Source of the DNA: UTCFX2 sp963788145
GTDB taxonomy: Bacteria > Chloroflexota > Anaerolineae > Anaerolineales > UBA4823
Length of the DNA: 64,000 bases
Assembly: GCA_963788145.1 (NCBI GenBank)
Contig: CAWBFQ010000003.1
Span: forward strand, 372,001 to 436,000
Reading direction: 5' to 3'
The translations under genes were made by a program, and so were the position numbers. Shown here in pieces: positions 18,003 through 25,732 of this stretch. Below the pieces are notes generated by a model. It was not told the origin of the DNA. It was given only the letters and a program-made list of their open reading frames with translations, and searched no databases. The first letter of the stretch is position 1. Each line of letters begins with the position of its first letter.

Positions 18003-18302
18003 ATGCATGAAGATGAGTCGCAATTTCAGGCGGATTTCTGTCGGGTTTTTTCAAATTCTAAACGAGTGCAGATTTTGTGGGCGCTGGGAGATGGCGAAAT
18101 GTCGGTGGGAGATCTTTCCACTGCGGTGGGGACTTCGATCCAGAATGTTTCGCAGCACCTGCGGATGATGAAATCCTTCCAGATTGTCAGCAACCGGCGC
18201 GAAGGTAAGACGGTTTTCTATCGGGCAGATCGGCAAATGTTAGAGACCCATTGCAAGGGTCTCATTCGCCATTTTGCACAAAATAACGGAAATATTCCAT
18301 GA
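18003..18302 (+). CDS. ArsR-family winged-helix regulator
   Basis: 99 residues, the size of a bare ArsR/SmtB repressor. The winged helix covers residues 15-80: SKRVQILWALGDGEMSVGDL, then recognition helix TSIQNVSQHLRMMKSF and wing NRREGKTVFYRAD. The metal-binding ELCVCDL motif of arsenic or zinc sensors is absent (EMSVGDL instead). Two Cys remain, at positions 13 and 84, in the N- and C-terminal helices. SqrR/BigR-type persulfide sensors use a Cys pair in a broadly similar arrangement, so sulfane-sulfur sensing is an attractive inference. The gene is 19 bases upstream of a TusA gene and heads the sulfur-transfer cluster. GTG 18000 directly before the ATG could also serve as start. Confidence 0.85.
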   Translation: MHEDESQFQADFCRVFSNSKRVQILWALGDGEMSVGDLSTAVGTSIQNVSQHLRMMKSFQIVSNRREGKTVFYRADRQMLETHCKGLIRHFAQNNGNIP

Positions 18303-18321
18303 GATATAAGGAGATGAAAAA

Positions 18322-18576
18322 ATGTCGAACGTAGATTTGAGCACCATTCAATCTGTCAAAGTCGTAGACGCGCGTGGTTGCGCTTGCCCGGGTCCGCTGT
18401 TGGAGGCCAAGAAGGGTATCGGCACTGTGAAAGTTGGCGACATTCTGGAGATCTGGAGCGGCGACGCGAATACCAAGAACGACATCCCCAGGTGGGCTGA
18501 GAAGGTTGGGCACGAATTCCTAGGCGTGGTCACAGCTGATGGCTATGACCGAATTTACCTGCGGCGCAAGAAATAA
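18322..18576 (+). CDS. TusA-family sulfur-carrier protein (first copy)
   Basis: 84 residues with the TusA signature: Cys-Pro-Gly-Pro in DARGCACPGPLLEAKKGI, near residues 20-25, at the start of the first helix. The CPxP Cys carries a persulfide that is passed between sulfurtransferases. The fold pattern continues with KVGDILEIWSGD and FLGVV. This copy has a second Cys two residues before the active one. It sits between an ArsR gene and an FlpD-like gene and probably feeds sulfane sulfur to the Hdr/Qmo-like complex encoded next. A clear AAGGAGATG sequence precedes its start. Confidence 0.88.
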   Translation: MSNVDLSTIQSVKVVDARGCACPGPLLEAKKGIGTVKVGDILEIWSGDANTKNDIPRWAEKVGHEFLGVVTADGYDRIYLRRKK

Positions 18577-18587
18577 GGAAGGATAGC

Positions 18588-19067
18588 ATGGAGAGTTGTT
18601 CAGATCGCTGGAAACCGAAGATATTAATCCTGGCAACCCTCTCTGGAGGCTATGCCGGAGCGGATGCGACCGGGCAGCTCCATACCACCTACCCGGCCAA
18701 TACATTTGTCCTGCCGGTTCGCGACCCCTGTATGTTTCCAGAATGGTTCTACTTGGATGCATTTGCCAGCGGGATGGATGGGATTATCGTGATGTTCAGC
18801 GGGACGGATAACCCATATCGGGGCGGCTCGGAGCGGGTGGCGGGGCTGATTAACCGGACTTATACGCGCATGAAAGATAACGGCATCGATACTCGCCGGC
18901 TCAGGCTGGTAGCCATTTGCACGGTTTGCACCCGTCCTTTCCTCAAAGAAGTCAACCAGATGAATGACCTGCTGCGCAGCATAGGTCCGGTCCAGGCAGA
19001 AGTTCAAAAATGGCATGAAAGCCACTCGGCCGGACCTGAGATGGTCGCGCTGGCGGGTCAGGATTAG
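18588..19067 (+). CDS. FlpD/MvhD-family protein lacking the usual [2Fe-2S] cysteine set
   Basis: 159 residues resembling the delta subunit of methyl-viologen-reducing hydrogenase (MvhD/FlpD), which passes electrons to HdrA. Matching features are SGGYAGADATGQL near residues 20-32, the Tyr-Pro turn then FVLPVRDPC, FASGMDGIIVMFSGTDNPYRGG near 60-85, and NGIDTRRLRLVAI near 100. In active MvhD several of these positions are Cys (CxxC in the first motif, and GCHPGDCHY). Here they are Gly, Ser and Asn, although a CTVC pair appears near 107-110. The protein therefore probably does not hold the normal iron-sulfur cluster and may have a structural or new redox role. It ends nine bases before the QmoA-like gene. 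Confidence 0.6.
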   Translation: MESCSDRWKPKILILATLSGGYAGADATGQLHTTYPANTFVLPVRDPCMFPEWFYLDAFASGMDGIIVMFSGTDNPYRGGSERVAGLINRTYTRMKDNGIDTRRLRLVAICTVCTRPFLKEVNQMNDLLRSIGPVQAEVQKWHESHSAGPEMVALAGQD

Positions 19068-19076
19068 AGGTTCAGT

Positions 19077-20405
19077 ATGAGTGTTCAAAACTTAGAAGTG
19101 GATGCAATTGTGGTTGGCGGCGGGATTGCTGGGATGCAATCTGCGCTGGACCTGGCCGACCAGGGTTTTCAGGTGGCGTTGGTGGAGCGTGAGCCAAGCA
19201 TTGGCGGCAAAATGATCGCGCTGAGTAAGGTCTTCCCAACTCTGGATTGCTGCAGTTGCATTACCACACCGAAGATGTCAGCTTCGGCCCATAATGCGAA
19301 TATCCACGTGCTGACCTATTGCGAGATCCAATCCCTGCACGAACACCAGGCTGGTTTTAAAGCGCATGTGCTTAAGAAGCCGCGCTATGTAGATGAAGAA
19401 GCCTGCACCGGCTGCCGCCAGTGTGAGTATGCTTGTCCGATCTACCTGCCCAATCCGTTCGATCTGAAGATGGGTGCATACAAAGCCATCCGGGTGCCTT
19501 TCTCGACCGCAGTGCCGCAGAAGGCGGTACTGGATATTGATCATTGCCTTTTGTGCGGCAAATGTGCTCAGGTTTGCCCGGTGGAAGCGGTTGATTTCAC
19601 CCAAAAGGTGGAGATGTTTGAAATCACAGCTGGCGCAGTGATCCTGGCGACCGGATTTGAGACCACCCCACTCAACGCTAAAAAAGAGTATGGGGCTGGC
19701 AAGCTCAAGAACGTGATTGACGGACTGATGATGGAACGCCTGCTGGCGCCGACGGGTCCGTTTGGGCATGTGCTGCGTCCAGGCGACGGTAAAGAACCCG
19801 CTTCAATTGCATATGTGCAATGCGCTGGTTCACGCGATAAGACGCTGGGGGTGGAATACTGCTCGCGCATCTGTTGTATGTATGCTATCAAACAGGCTAT
19901 GCTGTTGTCTGGGACGTTGCCGATGGCAGATATTACTATCTATTACATGGACATTCGCACATTTGGCAAGGGTTATGAGCAGTTTTACCAGAACGCACGG
20001 GCGATGGGGATCGAATTCGTCAAAGCCAAAGTGGCTTCAATTAAGGAGGACGAGGAAGGCAACCCGGTTGTGCGGGTGGAATTGATCGAAGACGGTTCAA
20101 GAGTGGTAGAACGGGCGCACGATTTGCTGGTTCTGTCGGTTGGCGCGCTGCCCGGATACAACCCACAGCCTGTATTTGATGTGAAAGTGGCTCAGGACGG
20201 TTTTGCCGAAATCCCGCTGACCAATCTCTCACCCTGCCAGACCAGCCGACCTGGGATCTATGTGACTGGTATGGCGGCTGGACCAATGGATATTGTGGAT
20301 AGCGTGGTGATGGCGGGCGCGGCGGCCACCGATGCTGCCGGTTATTTACACCATCTGCGGGAGCAAACGGGCGTTCAGCAAGCGAAGGAAGTGGTCTATG
20401 CCTGA
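19077..20405 (+). CDS. HdrA/QmoA-like FAD and iron-sulfur oxidoreductase subunit
   Basis: 442 residues, the size of QmoA. The N-terminal FAD-binding motif is VVGGGIAGMQSALDLA, with VEREPSIGGKM completing it. The Cys cluster LDCCSCITTPKMS near residue 58 corresponds to the HdrA flavin-proximal cluster. Two [4Fe-4S] ferredoxin motifs follow: CTGCRQCEYACP near 113 and CLLCGKCAQVCP near 158. YVQCAGSRD and VEYCSRICCMYA near 245-265 are shared with HdrA and QmoA. Such proteins move electrons between a soluble partner and a membrane subunit; in sulfate reducers QmoABC links quinones to APS reductase. The stop lies inside the start of the next gene (8-base overlap). No aprAB is in view, so the partner is probably different here. 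Confidence 0.85.
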   Translation: MSVQNLEVDAIVVGGGIAGMQSALDLADQGFQVALVEREPSIGGKMIALSKVFPTLDCCSCITTPKMSASAHNANIHVLTYCEIQSLHEHQAGFKAHVLKKPRYVDEEACTGCRQCEYACPIYLPNPFDLKMGAYKAIRVPFSTAVPQKAVLDIDHCLLCGKCAQVCPVEAVDFTQKVEMFEITAGAVILATGFETTPLNAKKEYGAGKLKNVIDGLMMERLLAPTGPFGHVLRPGDGKEPASIAYVQCAGSRDKTLGVEYCSRICCMYAIKQAMLLSGTLPMADITIYYMDIRTFGKGYEQFYQNARAMGIEFVKAKVASIKEDEEGNPVVRVELIEDGSRVVERAHDLLVLSVGALPGYNPQPVFDVKVAQDGFAEIPLTNLSPCQTSRPGIYVTGMAAGPMDIVDSVVMAGAAATDAAGYLHHLREQTGVQQAKEVVYA

Positions 20406-22470
20406 GAATCAAATCCAACCAGAACCAAATTTGGCGGGTGAAGAGCGGCCGCAGGAAAAATTACGGATAGGCGTTTATACCTGTTATTGCGGCGGCAACA
20501 TCAATGATGTGGTGGATTGCGAGCGAGTGGCAAAAGCGCTCGAGAAGATGTCGGATGTGGTGGTATCTCGGACGCATATGGCCACTTGTTCCGACCCCGG
20601 ACAGGCGCTGATCGAATCAGATATCCGTGAGATGGGCGTGAACCGGGTGGTGGTTGGGGCGTGCGCGCCCTCGCTGCACGAGCAGACCTTCCGCAATACT
20701 GTGGCTCGGGCAGGGTTGAATCCGTATCTGTATTATCACGTGGGCTTGCGCGAACAAGATAGCTGGGTGCACGCCAACGATAAGGAATGCGCTACCGAAA
20801 AAGCGATCCGCCTGATGATGACCGGCATCGCCAAGGCGCGACTGCTGGAACCGCTTGATTCAATTCAGCTGAAGGCCGAGAGGCACGCATTGGTGATCGG
20901 CGGAGGTGTGGCTGGCTTGCACGCCGCGTTGGATATCGCCCGGGTAGGCATTGCGGTGACTCTGATCGAAAAAACCCCATTTCTTGGTGGGCATATGGCA
21001 CAGCTTGAATCGGCCTTTCCATGCGGCGATGATGCCCGCGAGAGCCTACACACCCTGATCGCTCAGGTGCTGGCGCATCCCGGCATCCAGGTGATGACAC
21101 AGGCGGAGTTGGTGGGCGTTTCAGGTTACGTTGGCGATTACCATGTGGAAATCCGCCAGCAATCGCGTGGGGTGCAGGATGGAAAGACCGACCTCGATGC
21201 GGCCATTGCCGCCTGCCCGGTCGCCCTCCCGGATGAATTCAACCACGGCCTGACCGAGCGCAAAGCGATTTACCGCTACTATCCGGGTTGTTACCCGGCT
21301 GAAGCGGCTATCGATTGGGATCACTGCACGCTGTGCGGCGAGTGTTTGAAAGCCGCCGGAGATGGGATCGATCTGGTCAAAAAGACCGAAGTCATCGAAC
21401 AGCGGGTTGGTGCGGTAGTGGTGGCTACCGGCTTCAAGCTCTATGAGCCGCGCCAGGGCGAATTTGGAAGCGGCGAACAGTCGCAAGTGATCTCGCTGGC
21501 CAAGTTGATCCGTTTGATGGCGCTCACACCCAAAGGCGAGCCGCTGAAATGGAACCACAAGTCCGTCAAGAACATTGCCATGATTTATTGCGTGGGCAGC
21601 CGCCAGATCGATGGGATCCATGAGCCAAAGGAAGACGGCACAGTCAATGCCTATTGTTCGCGGGTGTGCTGTACTGCGACCTTGCATGTGGCCAATGAGT
21701 TGCGTGAGCGCTTCCCGGATATGCGCCTGTACGATTTCCACGAGGACATCCGTACCTACGGGCGCGGCCACGAGGTCTTCTATACTAAGGCAAGTGAGGA
21801 GAAAGTGACCTTCCTACGCTTCCACGCCGAGGAAATGCCGGAAGTGCTCGCCGCGGATGGTAACGATCCTGACCAGGCATTGGTACAGGTGAAAGATTAC
21901 TTGACCTGGGGTGAAGAACTGGAAGTCCCGGTGGATCTTGTGGTACTGGCGACCGGTATGGAACCGAATCCGGTGGACGATTTGACCCGCCTACTGAAGA
22001 TCTCGGCTGGCACTGACGGTTTTTTGCTGGAAGTCCATCCAAAACTTCGTCCGGTTGAGACAGCTGTAGCAGGGGTGGTAATCGCCGGAACAGCTCAAGC
22101 GCCCATGACGATCCAGGAGAGCAGCGCAGCGGCTGCAGCCGCTGCGGCCAAAGTGGCCGGGCTGTTGGGGGCTGGTAAGGTGGAATTGGAGCCGTATGTG
22201 GCCCGGGTGAAGCCGCTGAAATGCAACGGGACCGGCGCATGTGTGGAAGTATGCGAATATGAGGACGCGATCGAGCTGGTAGAGTTTCCGCAGGGCGACA
22301 CATCAGTCTGGCGTGCAGTGGTCACACCGGCGAACTGTTCGGGCTGCGGGGCGTGTGTGAGCGCCTGCCCGAATGGGGCGATCGATGTGCAGGGTTGGAC
22401 GCTGAGTCAGTACCAGGCGATGGTGAAAGCTTTGGCAGTGGACTTTATTGAATTGGAGCGTGTCGGATGA
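20398..22470 (+). CDS. Full-length HdrA / QmoB-like flavo-iron-sulfur subunit
   Basis: 690 residues from ATG 20398 (AAGGAAG upstream). Residues 20-160 are the HdrA N-terminal domain (RIGVYTCYCGGNINDVVDCE, VVVGACAPSLHEQTFR, REQDSWVH). The FAD domain starts at ALVIGGGVAGLHAALDIA near 165. A ferredoxin-like insert has only three of four Cys (CTLCGECLKAAG near 305). YCVGSRQ and AYCSRVCCTATL near 400-425 follow. The C-terminal double ferredoxin has a first motif CNGTGACVEVCEY with its second Cys replaced by Thr, and a normal second motif CSGCGACVSACP. The CxxC near the flavin is also missing (FPCGDDARESL). The chain therefore carries fewer clusters than standard HdrA. It overlaps both neighbours and belongs to the same complex as the QmoA- and QmoC-like proteins. 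Confidence 0.85.
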   Translation: MPENQIQPEPNLAGEERPQEKLRIGVYTCYCGGNINDVVDCERVAKALEKMSDVVVSRTHMATCSDPGQALIESDIREMGVNRVVVGACAPSLHEQTFRNTVARAGLNPYLYYHVGLREQDSWVHANDKECATEKAIRLMMTGIAKARLLEPLDSIQLKAERHALVIGGGVAGLHAALDIARVGIAVTLIEKTPFLGGHMAQLESAFPCGDDARESLHTLIAQVLAHPGIQVMTQAELVGVSGYVGDYHVEIRQQSRGVQDGKTDLDAAIAACPVALPDEFNHGLTERKAIYRYYPGCYPAEAAIDWDHCTLCGECLKAAGDGIDLVKKTEVIEQRVGAVVVATGFKLYEPRQGEFGSGEQSQVISLAKLIRLMALTPKGEPLKWNHKSVKNIAMIYCVGSRQIDGIHEPKEDGTVNAYCSRVCCTATLHVANELRERFPDMRLYDFHEDIRTYGRGHEVFYTKASEEKVTFLRFHAEEMPEVLAADGNDPDQALVQVKDYLTWGEELEVPVDLVVLATGMEPNPVDDLTRLLKISAGTDGFLLEVHPKLRPVETAVAGVVIAGTAQAPMTIQESSAAAAAAAAKVAGLLGAGKVELEPYVARVKPLKCNGTGACVEVCEYEDAIELVEFPQGDTSVWRAVVTPANCSGCGACVSACPNGAIDVQGWTLSQYQAMVKALAVDFIELERVG

Positions 22471-22778
22471 ACTCCAGAGAGACCGTGAAGAAACGAACGG
22501 AGCTTTTGAAGAAACTACGCGAGGAGCATCGCGAGAGCGTGGAACAGATGCAAGCGCTGCTAAAAGAACACAAGAAGGTTCAGCAGCAGATCTGCCAGAT
22601 GATCCGCGTGGATGCCCACACAATCCCTGAAATGGCGAAAGAGATGAGCATGGCGGCGGATCAGGTCTTGTGGCATGTCACCGCCTTGAAGAAATATGGC
22701 GTGGTGGTGGAGACCGGCATGTGCGGAGATTACTACCTCTACCAACGGTCGAAGGAGAAAGCTGATGAGCGCGACTGA
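22467..22778 (+). CDS. Small coiled-coil plus winged-helix protein within the Hdr/Qmo operon
   Basis: 103 residues. Residues 1-45 form a charged coiled coil (KKRTELLKKLREEHRESVEQ). Residues 45-95 look like an HTH or winged helix (IRVDAHTIPEMAKEMSM, then ADQVLWHVTALKKYGVVVET) ending in YYLYQR, like ArsR/TrmB-type wings. The start overlaps the HdrA-like stop by four bases (ATGA) and the end overlaps the QmoC-like start by 14 bases. It must be made in step with the complex. It could be a DNA-binding regulator or an assembly/structural subunit. I recognise no named family. Confidence 0.7.
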   Translation: MNSRETVKKRTELLKKLREEHRESVEQMQALLKEHKKVQQQICQMIRVDAHTIPEMAKEMSMAADQVLWHVTALKKYGVVVETGMCGDYYLYQRSKEKADERD

Positions 22779-23949
22779 AAAGACATACCGGGTCGACCCG
22801 AGCTTTGTCGATGAGCTGAAGACCTACGGGGCGATTGGGGTGGAGAATTGCTTCAACTGTGGCAACTGCACCGCGGTTTGCCCGCTGACCACCGACGAAC
22901 ATCCCTTCCCGCGCCGGACGATCCGCATGGTGCAGATGGGCATGCGCGACCGGCTGCGCGAAAGCACCGATCCATGGATGTGTTATTTCTGCGGGGATTG
23001 TTCCATCACCTGCCCGCGGGGGGCAGAGCCGGCTGAAACTATGATGGCTGCCCGCCGCTGGCTGATCGCCCAGTACGATCAATCCGGCCAGGCCAAGGGG
23101 TTATACACCTCCGAGAAAACGGTGGCCTGGACGATCTTCAGGGCTGCCTTATTGCCGTTGATCCTGCTGGTGGTTTATCACCTGTTGACCGGCGGGCGCA
23201 ACATCATCACCGACCGGGTGGTGTTGAATCAGTTCGCCCCGTTGATGTGGGTCTGGGCAATTGTGCTCTTCCATTTTGCCTATCTGGGATTTCACCTGGT
23301 TCGCAACAGCCAGACCATGTTCAAAGATGTGATGGGCAAGAACGCCAACTTGCTTAGCCTGCCAGTGGGCGCATACCTGGCCGGGTTCAAGGATTTTATG
23401 GTCCACTTCTCCTCGCAGCGCCAATGGTGGTCGAAATGCGAAGAGACCCGCAAGGTGGAGATCAACCGCTGGTTGAAACATCTCTTGCTGATGACCGGGT
23501 ATGTGACCATGTTGGTCCTGGTTGTGCCTCTCCTCTGGTGGTTCCAGACGGACAATCTCTATCCCTTCTATCACCCGCAGCGCTGGCTGGGCTATTACGC
23601 GACCATCATTTTGATCTATACCTCGGTCGAGATCCTGATCAGCCGGATGAAGAAGCAAGAAGAGATCCACAAGTTCTCGCACCCAAGCGACTGGCTTTTC
23701 CCCAGCTTCTTGCTGATCGGCGCAGTCACCGGCATCCTGGTGCACATCTTCCGATATCTGCTCTTACCCTGGCCGACCTATATCATCTATACCATCCATG
23801 TGATGGCAATGATTGCCATGCTGGATAGCGAAGTGGGCATTGGTAAATGGACCCATCTGATCTACCGCCCGCTGGCGCTTTCGATTGAGGCGATGAAGCA
23901 TAAAGCGAGTGACCTGGCCGGCGCCAAACAGCCCGCCAGCGCGGATTAA
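22765..23949 (+). CDS. QmoC-like membrane subunit: HdrC-type iron-sulfur domain fused to cytochrome b-type domain
   Basis: 394 residues from ATG 22765, which has GAAGGAGAA upstream; an earlier in-frame start at 22696 would read a Trp-rich shadow of the previous gene. Residues 20-95 carry two [4Fe-4S] motifs, CFNCGNCTAVCPLT near 29-42 and CYFCGDCSITCPRG near 73-86, as in HdrC. From residue 120 on there are about six transmembrane helices: WTIFRAALLPLILLVVYHLL, MWVWAIVLFHFAYLGFHLV, HLLLMTGYVTMLVLVVPLLW and others. His residues in several helices could hold b haems, as in NarI/HdrE/QmoC. This is the membrane anchor that would exchange electrons with the quinone pool. A DsrE gene follows after 28 bases. 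Confidence 0.88.
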   Translation: MSATEKTYRVDPSFVDELKTYGAIGVENCFNCGNCTAVCPLTTDEHPFPRRTIRMVQMGMRDRLRESTDPWMCYFCGDCSITCPRGAEPAETMMAARRWLIAQYDQSGQAKGLYTSEKTVAWTIFRAALLPLILLVVYHLLTGGRNIITDRVVLNQFAPLMWVWAIVLFHFAYLGFHLVRNSQTMFKDVMGKNANLLSLPVGAYLAGFKDFMVHFSSQRQWWSKCEETRKVEINRWLKHLLLMTGYVTMLVLVVPLLWWFQTDNLYPFYHPQRWLGYYATIILIYTSVEILISRMKKQEEIHKFSHPSDWLFPSFLLIGAVTGILVHIFRYLLLPWPTYIIYTIHVMAMIAMLDSEVGIGKWTHLIYRPLALSIEAMKHKASDLAGAKQPASAD

Positions 23950-23977
23950 CGCTCTTATTCAAAAAACTGGAGGAATG

Positions 23978-24367
23978 ATGGAAGATGATACGGAATATGT
24001 AGAAGAAGAGATTGGCAAAATGGTGGTGCTGCTCAACCATGATGACGCCCAAAGCGTGATGGCAGCGCTGGTGATGAGCACGGCGATCTCTGCCACCGGC
24101 GAGCAGGTGCTCCTATTCGTCCAGCCCGGTGGGGCGAAAGTGCTCGTCCAGGGCGAGCTGGAGAAACTCCAGGGGTTGAAAGGCCAGCCCGACCCGGTCC
24201 ACCTGTACGACTCGATCCGGATTTTAGACGGGCGCATCATTCTGTGTGAATTGGGCCTGCCCATTCACGACATCAAATCGGAAGACCTGCGCGAGGGCGT
24301 TGAAGTGATGATGGCCTCCTCGTTCATGTTCGAATGCGAAGGCGCAAAACTTTCATTCAGTTATTAA
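23978..24367 (+). CDS. DsrE-family sulfur-transfer protein (first copy)
   Basis: About 129 residues of the DsrE/DsrF fold: KMVVLLNHDDAQSVMAALVM at the start, LLFVQPGGAKVLVQGELEKL in the middle, and a conserved Cys in RIILCELGLPIHDIKSEDL near residue 90, the likely persulfide carrier. DsrE proteins pass sulfur to TusA-type carriers. GGAGG at 23969-23973 is four bases before ATG 23978; an adjacent ATG at 23975 is also possible. The next gene, 27 bases on, is a TusA carrier, forming a DsrE-TusA pair. Compared with the second DsrE copy it has an acidic N-terminal extension of about 14 residues. Confidence 0.85.
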   Translation: MEDDTEYVEEEIGKMVVLLNHDDAQSVMAALVMSTAISATGEQVLLFVQPGGAKVLVQGELEKLQGLKGQPDPVHLYDSIRILDGRIILCELGLPIHDIKSEDLREGVEVMMASSFMFECEGAKLSFSY

Positions 24368-24394
24368 ATCAAGATAAAGGAGCCTGAAGAAACC

Positions 24395-24637
24395 ATGACC
24401 ACCCCAACCAAAACCCTGAACGTTTGCGGAAAGATTTGCCCCTATCCGGACATGGACACCATGACCACGCTGAAGCAAATGAAAAAAGGCGAGGTGCTGG
24501 AAGTCTTGCTGGATTATCCGCTTTCGGTGGAACGCATCCCGCGCAACCTCAAGAAGCAGGGACATAAATTGATCAGCGTCGAACAAATCAGCGGCCCGAA
24601 TCATCGCATGCTGATCGAAGCATTTGGTCTTAAATAG
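24395..24637 (+). CDS. TusA-family sulfur-carrier protein (second copy)
   Basis: 80 residues. The signature NVCGKICPYPDMDTMTTLKQ puts the active Cys of CPxP near residue 15, then KKGEVLEVLLDYPLSVERIP and the final strand LISVEQ. It differs from the first TusA of the cluster (CPYP against CPGP, no closely adjacent second Cys), so the two carriers may serve different partners. It lies between a DsrE gene and the YeeE/YedE transporter gene. TusA-YedE neighbours are common, and the carrier is thought to accept sulfur entering through the transporter. Confidence 0.9.
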   Translation: MTTPTKTLNVCGKICPYPDMDTMTTLKQMKKGEVLEVLLDYPLSVERIPRNLKKQGHKLISVEQISGPNHRMLIEAFGLK

Positions 24638-24670
24638 CCTTTCATCAGAGAATCATCGAGGAGATTAATC

Positions 24671-25706
24671 ATGACTACGGCGATATTGAGTGGATTGTTT
24701 GTCGGGATTTTGTTCGGGTTTGTTTTACAGCGCGGCCGCTTCTGCATGAATTCGGCCATCCGAGACTTCGATCCTGCTGCAGGATTTCGTCCTGTTGAAG
24801 GCGGTCGGAGCGGCTGTCCTGGTTCAGATGTTGGGCTTTGCCGTGATGTCTCTGCTTGGATGGATCAAAATCAGCCCGACCCCGTTTTTCTGGGCTGCCA
24901 ACCTGGTGGGCAGCTTTATCTTCGGAATCGGTATGGTTTTGGCGGGTGGCTGCGCCAGCGGTGTGACCTATCGAGTGGGCGAAGGCATGTTGAGCGCTCT
25001 CTCGGCGTTGCTCGGCCTGACGATTTCGGCCACCATGACCGCCGTCCCGGGCATGCCCCTGGCCCCGATCAAAGACGCCTTGCAGAAAAGCACCAAAATG
25101 ATGGTTGGCGAAGCGAACCCAACCCTGGCGAACATCCTCGGTCTGCAATATGCGGTTGTGGCGATTATCCTGGCTGTGCTGCTGGGCGGCATCTGGATTT
25201 ACCTGGCCAGCAAGAACAAAGAGGATGACGAACCCAAGAGCAACCTGCCGCTCGCCACGAAAATCTTCAAAAAAGGTTGGGGCTGGCTGGCGACCGGGAT
25301 CGTGATTGGTCTAATCGGTATGCTCGCTTTCGTTACCTCCACCTGGGCTGGCCGCAGCTACCCGCTGGCGATCACCTCCGGCTGGATCACCTTTGCCAAG
25401 TTGCTCCTGCCCGGTGAAGTTAAAATCGGCTGGGATGCCTACCTGGTATTGGGTATCGTCGTCGGGGCGTTCATCGCCGCGATCATCGCCAGCGAGTTCA
25501 AGATTCGCTGGCCGGGTTGGGGGCTGATCGGCCAGACCTTCGTTGGAGGTTTGTTGATGGGCTTTGGCGCAGTCACCTCTGCTGGCTGCAATGTCACCCA
25601 CATTCTGAGCGGCCTACCCCAGTTGGGGATTGGCTCGATTGTTGCGAGCATCGCGATCGTCTTGGGCGCCTGGGTGACCGGTTATCTGATGTTCGTCCGA
25701 AAATAA
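24671..25706 (+). CDS. YeeE/YedE-family sulfur-compound transporter (TsuA-like), frameshift near 24768
   Basis: About 345 residues once joined. The first helix ends in QRGRFCMNSAIRDF, with a family Cys. The following RDFILLQDFVLLKAVGAA only appears if one G near 24768 is dropped; the printed frame instead runs into a Gly/Arg-rich shadow. The rest has eight or nine membrane helices with the two further hallmark Cys motifs, LAGGCASGVTYRVGEG near residue 95 and TSAGCNVTHILSGLPQLGIG near 305. TsuA of this family brings thiosulfate into the cell through a chain of Cys residues. It stands 34 bases after TusA and 27 bases before the second DsrE, so it is the probable sulfur entry point of the system. 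Confidence 0.85.
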
Positions 25707-25732
25707 AAAGTTAGCTTCAAAAGGAGAATCTC

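Noticed and set aside
24671..25228. A separate 185-residue protein at the start of the YedE gene
   Set aside because: After about 33 residues it leaves the family pattern for a Gly/Arg-rich shadow, while the family continues in the next frame.
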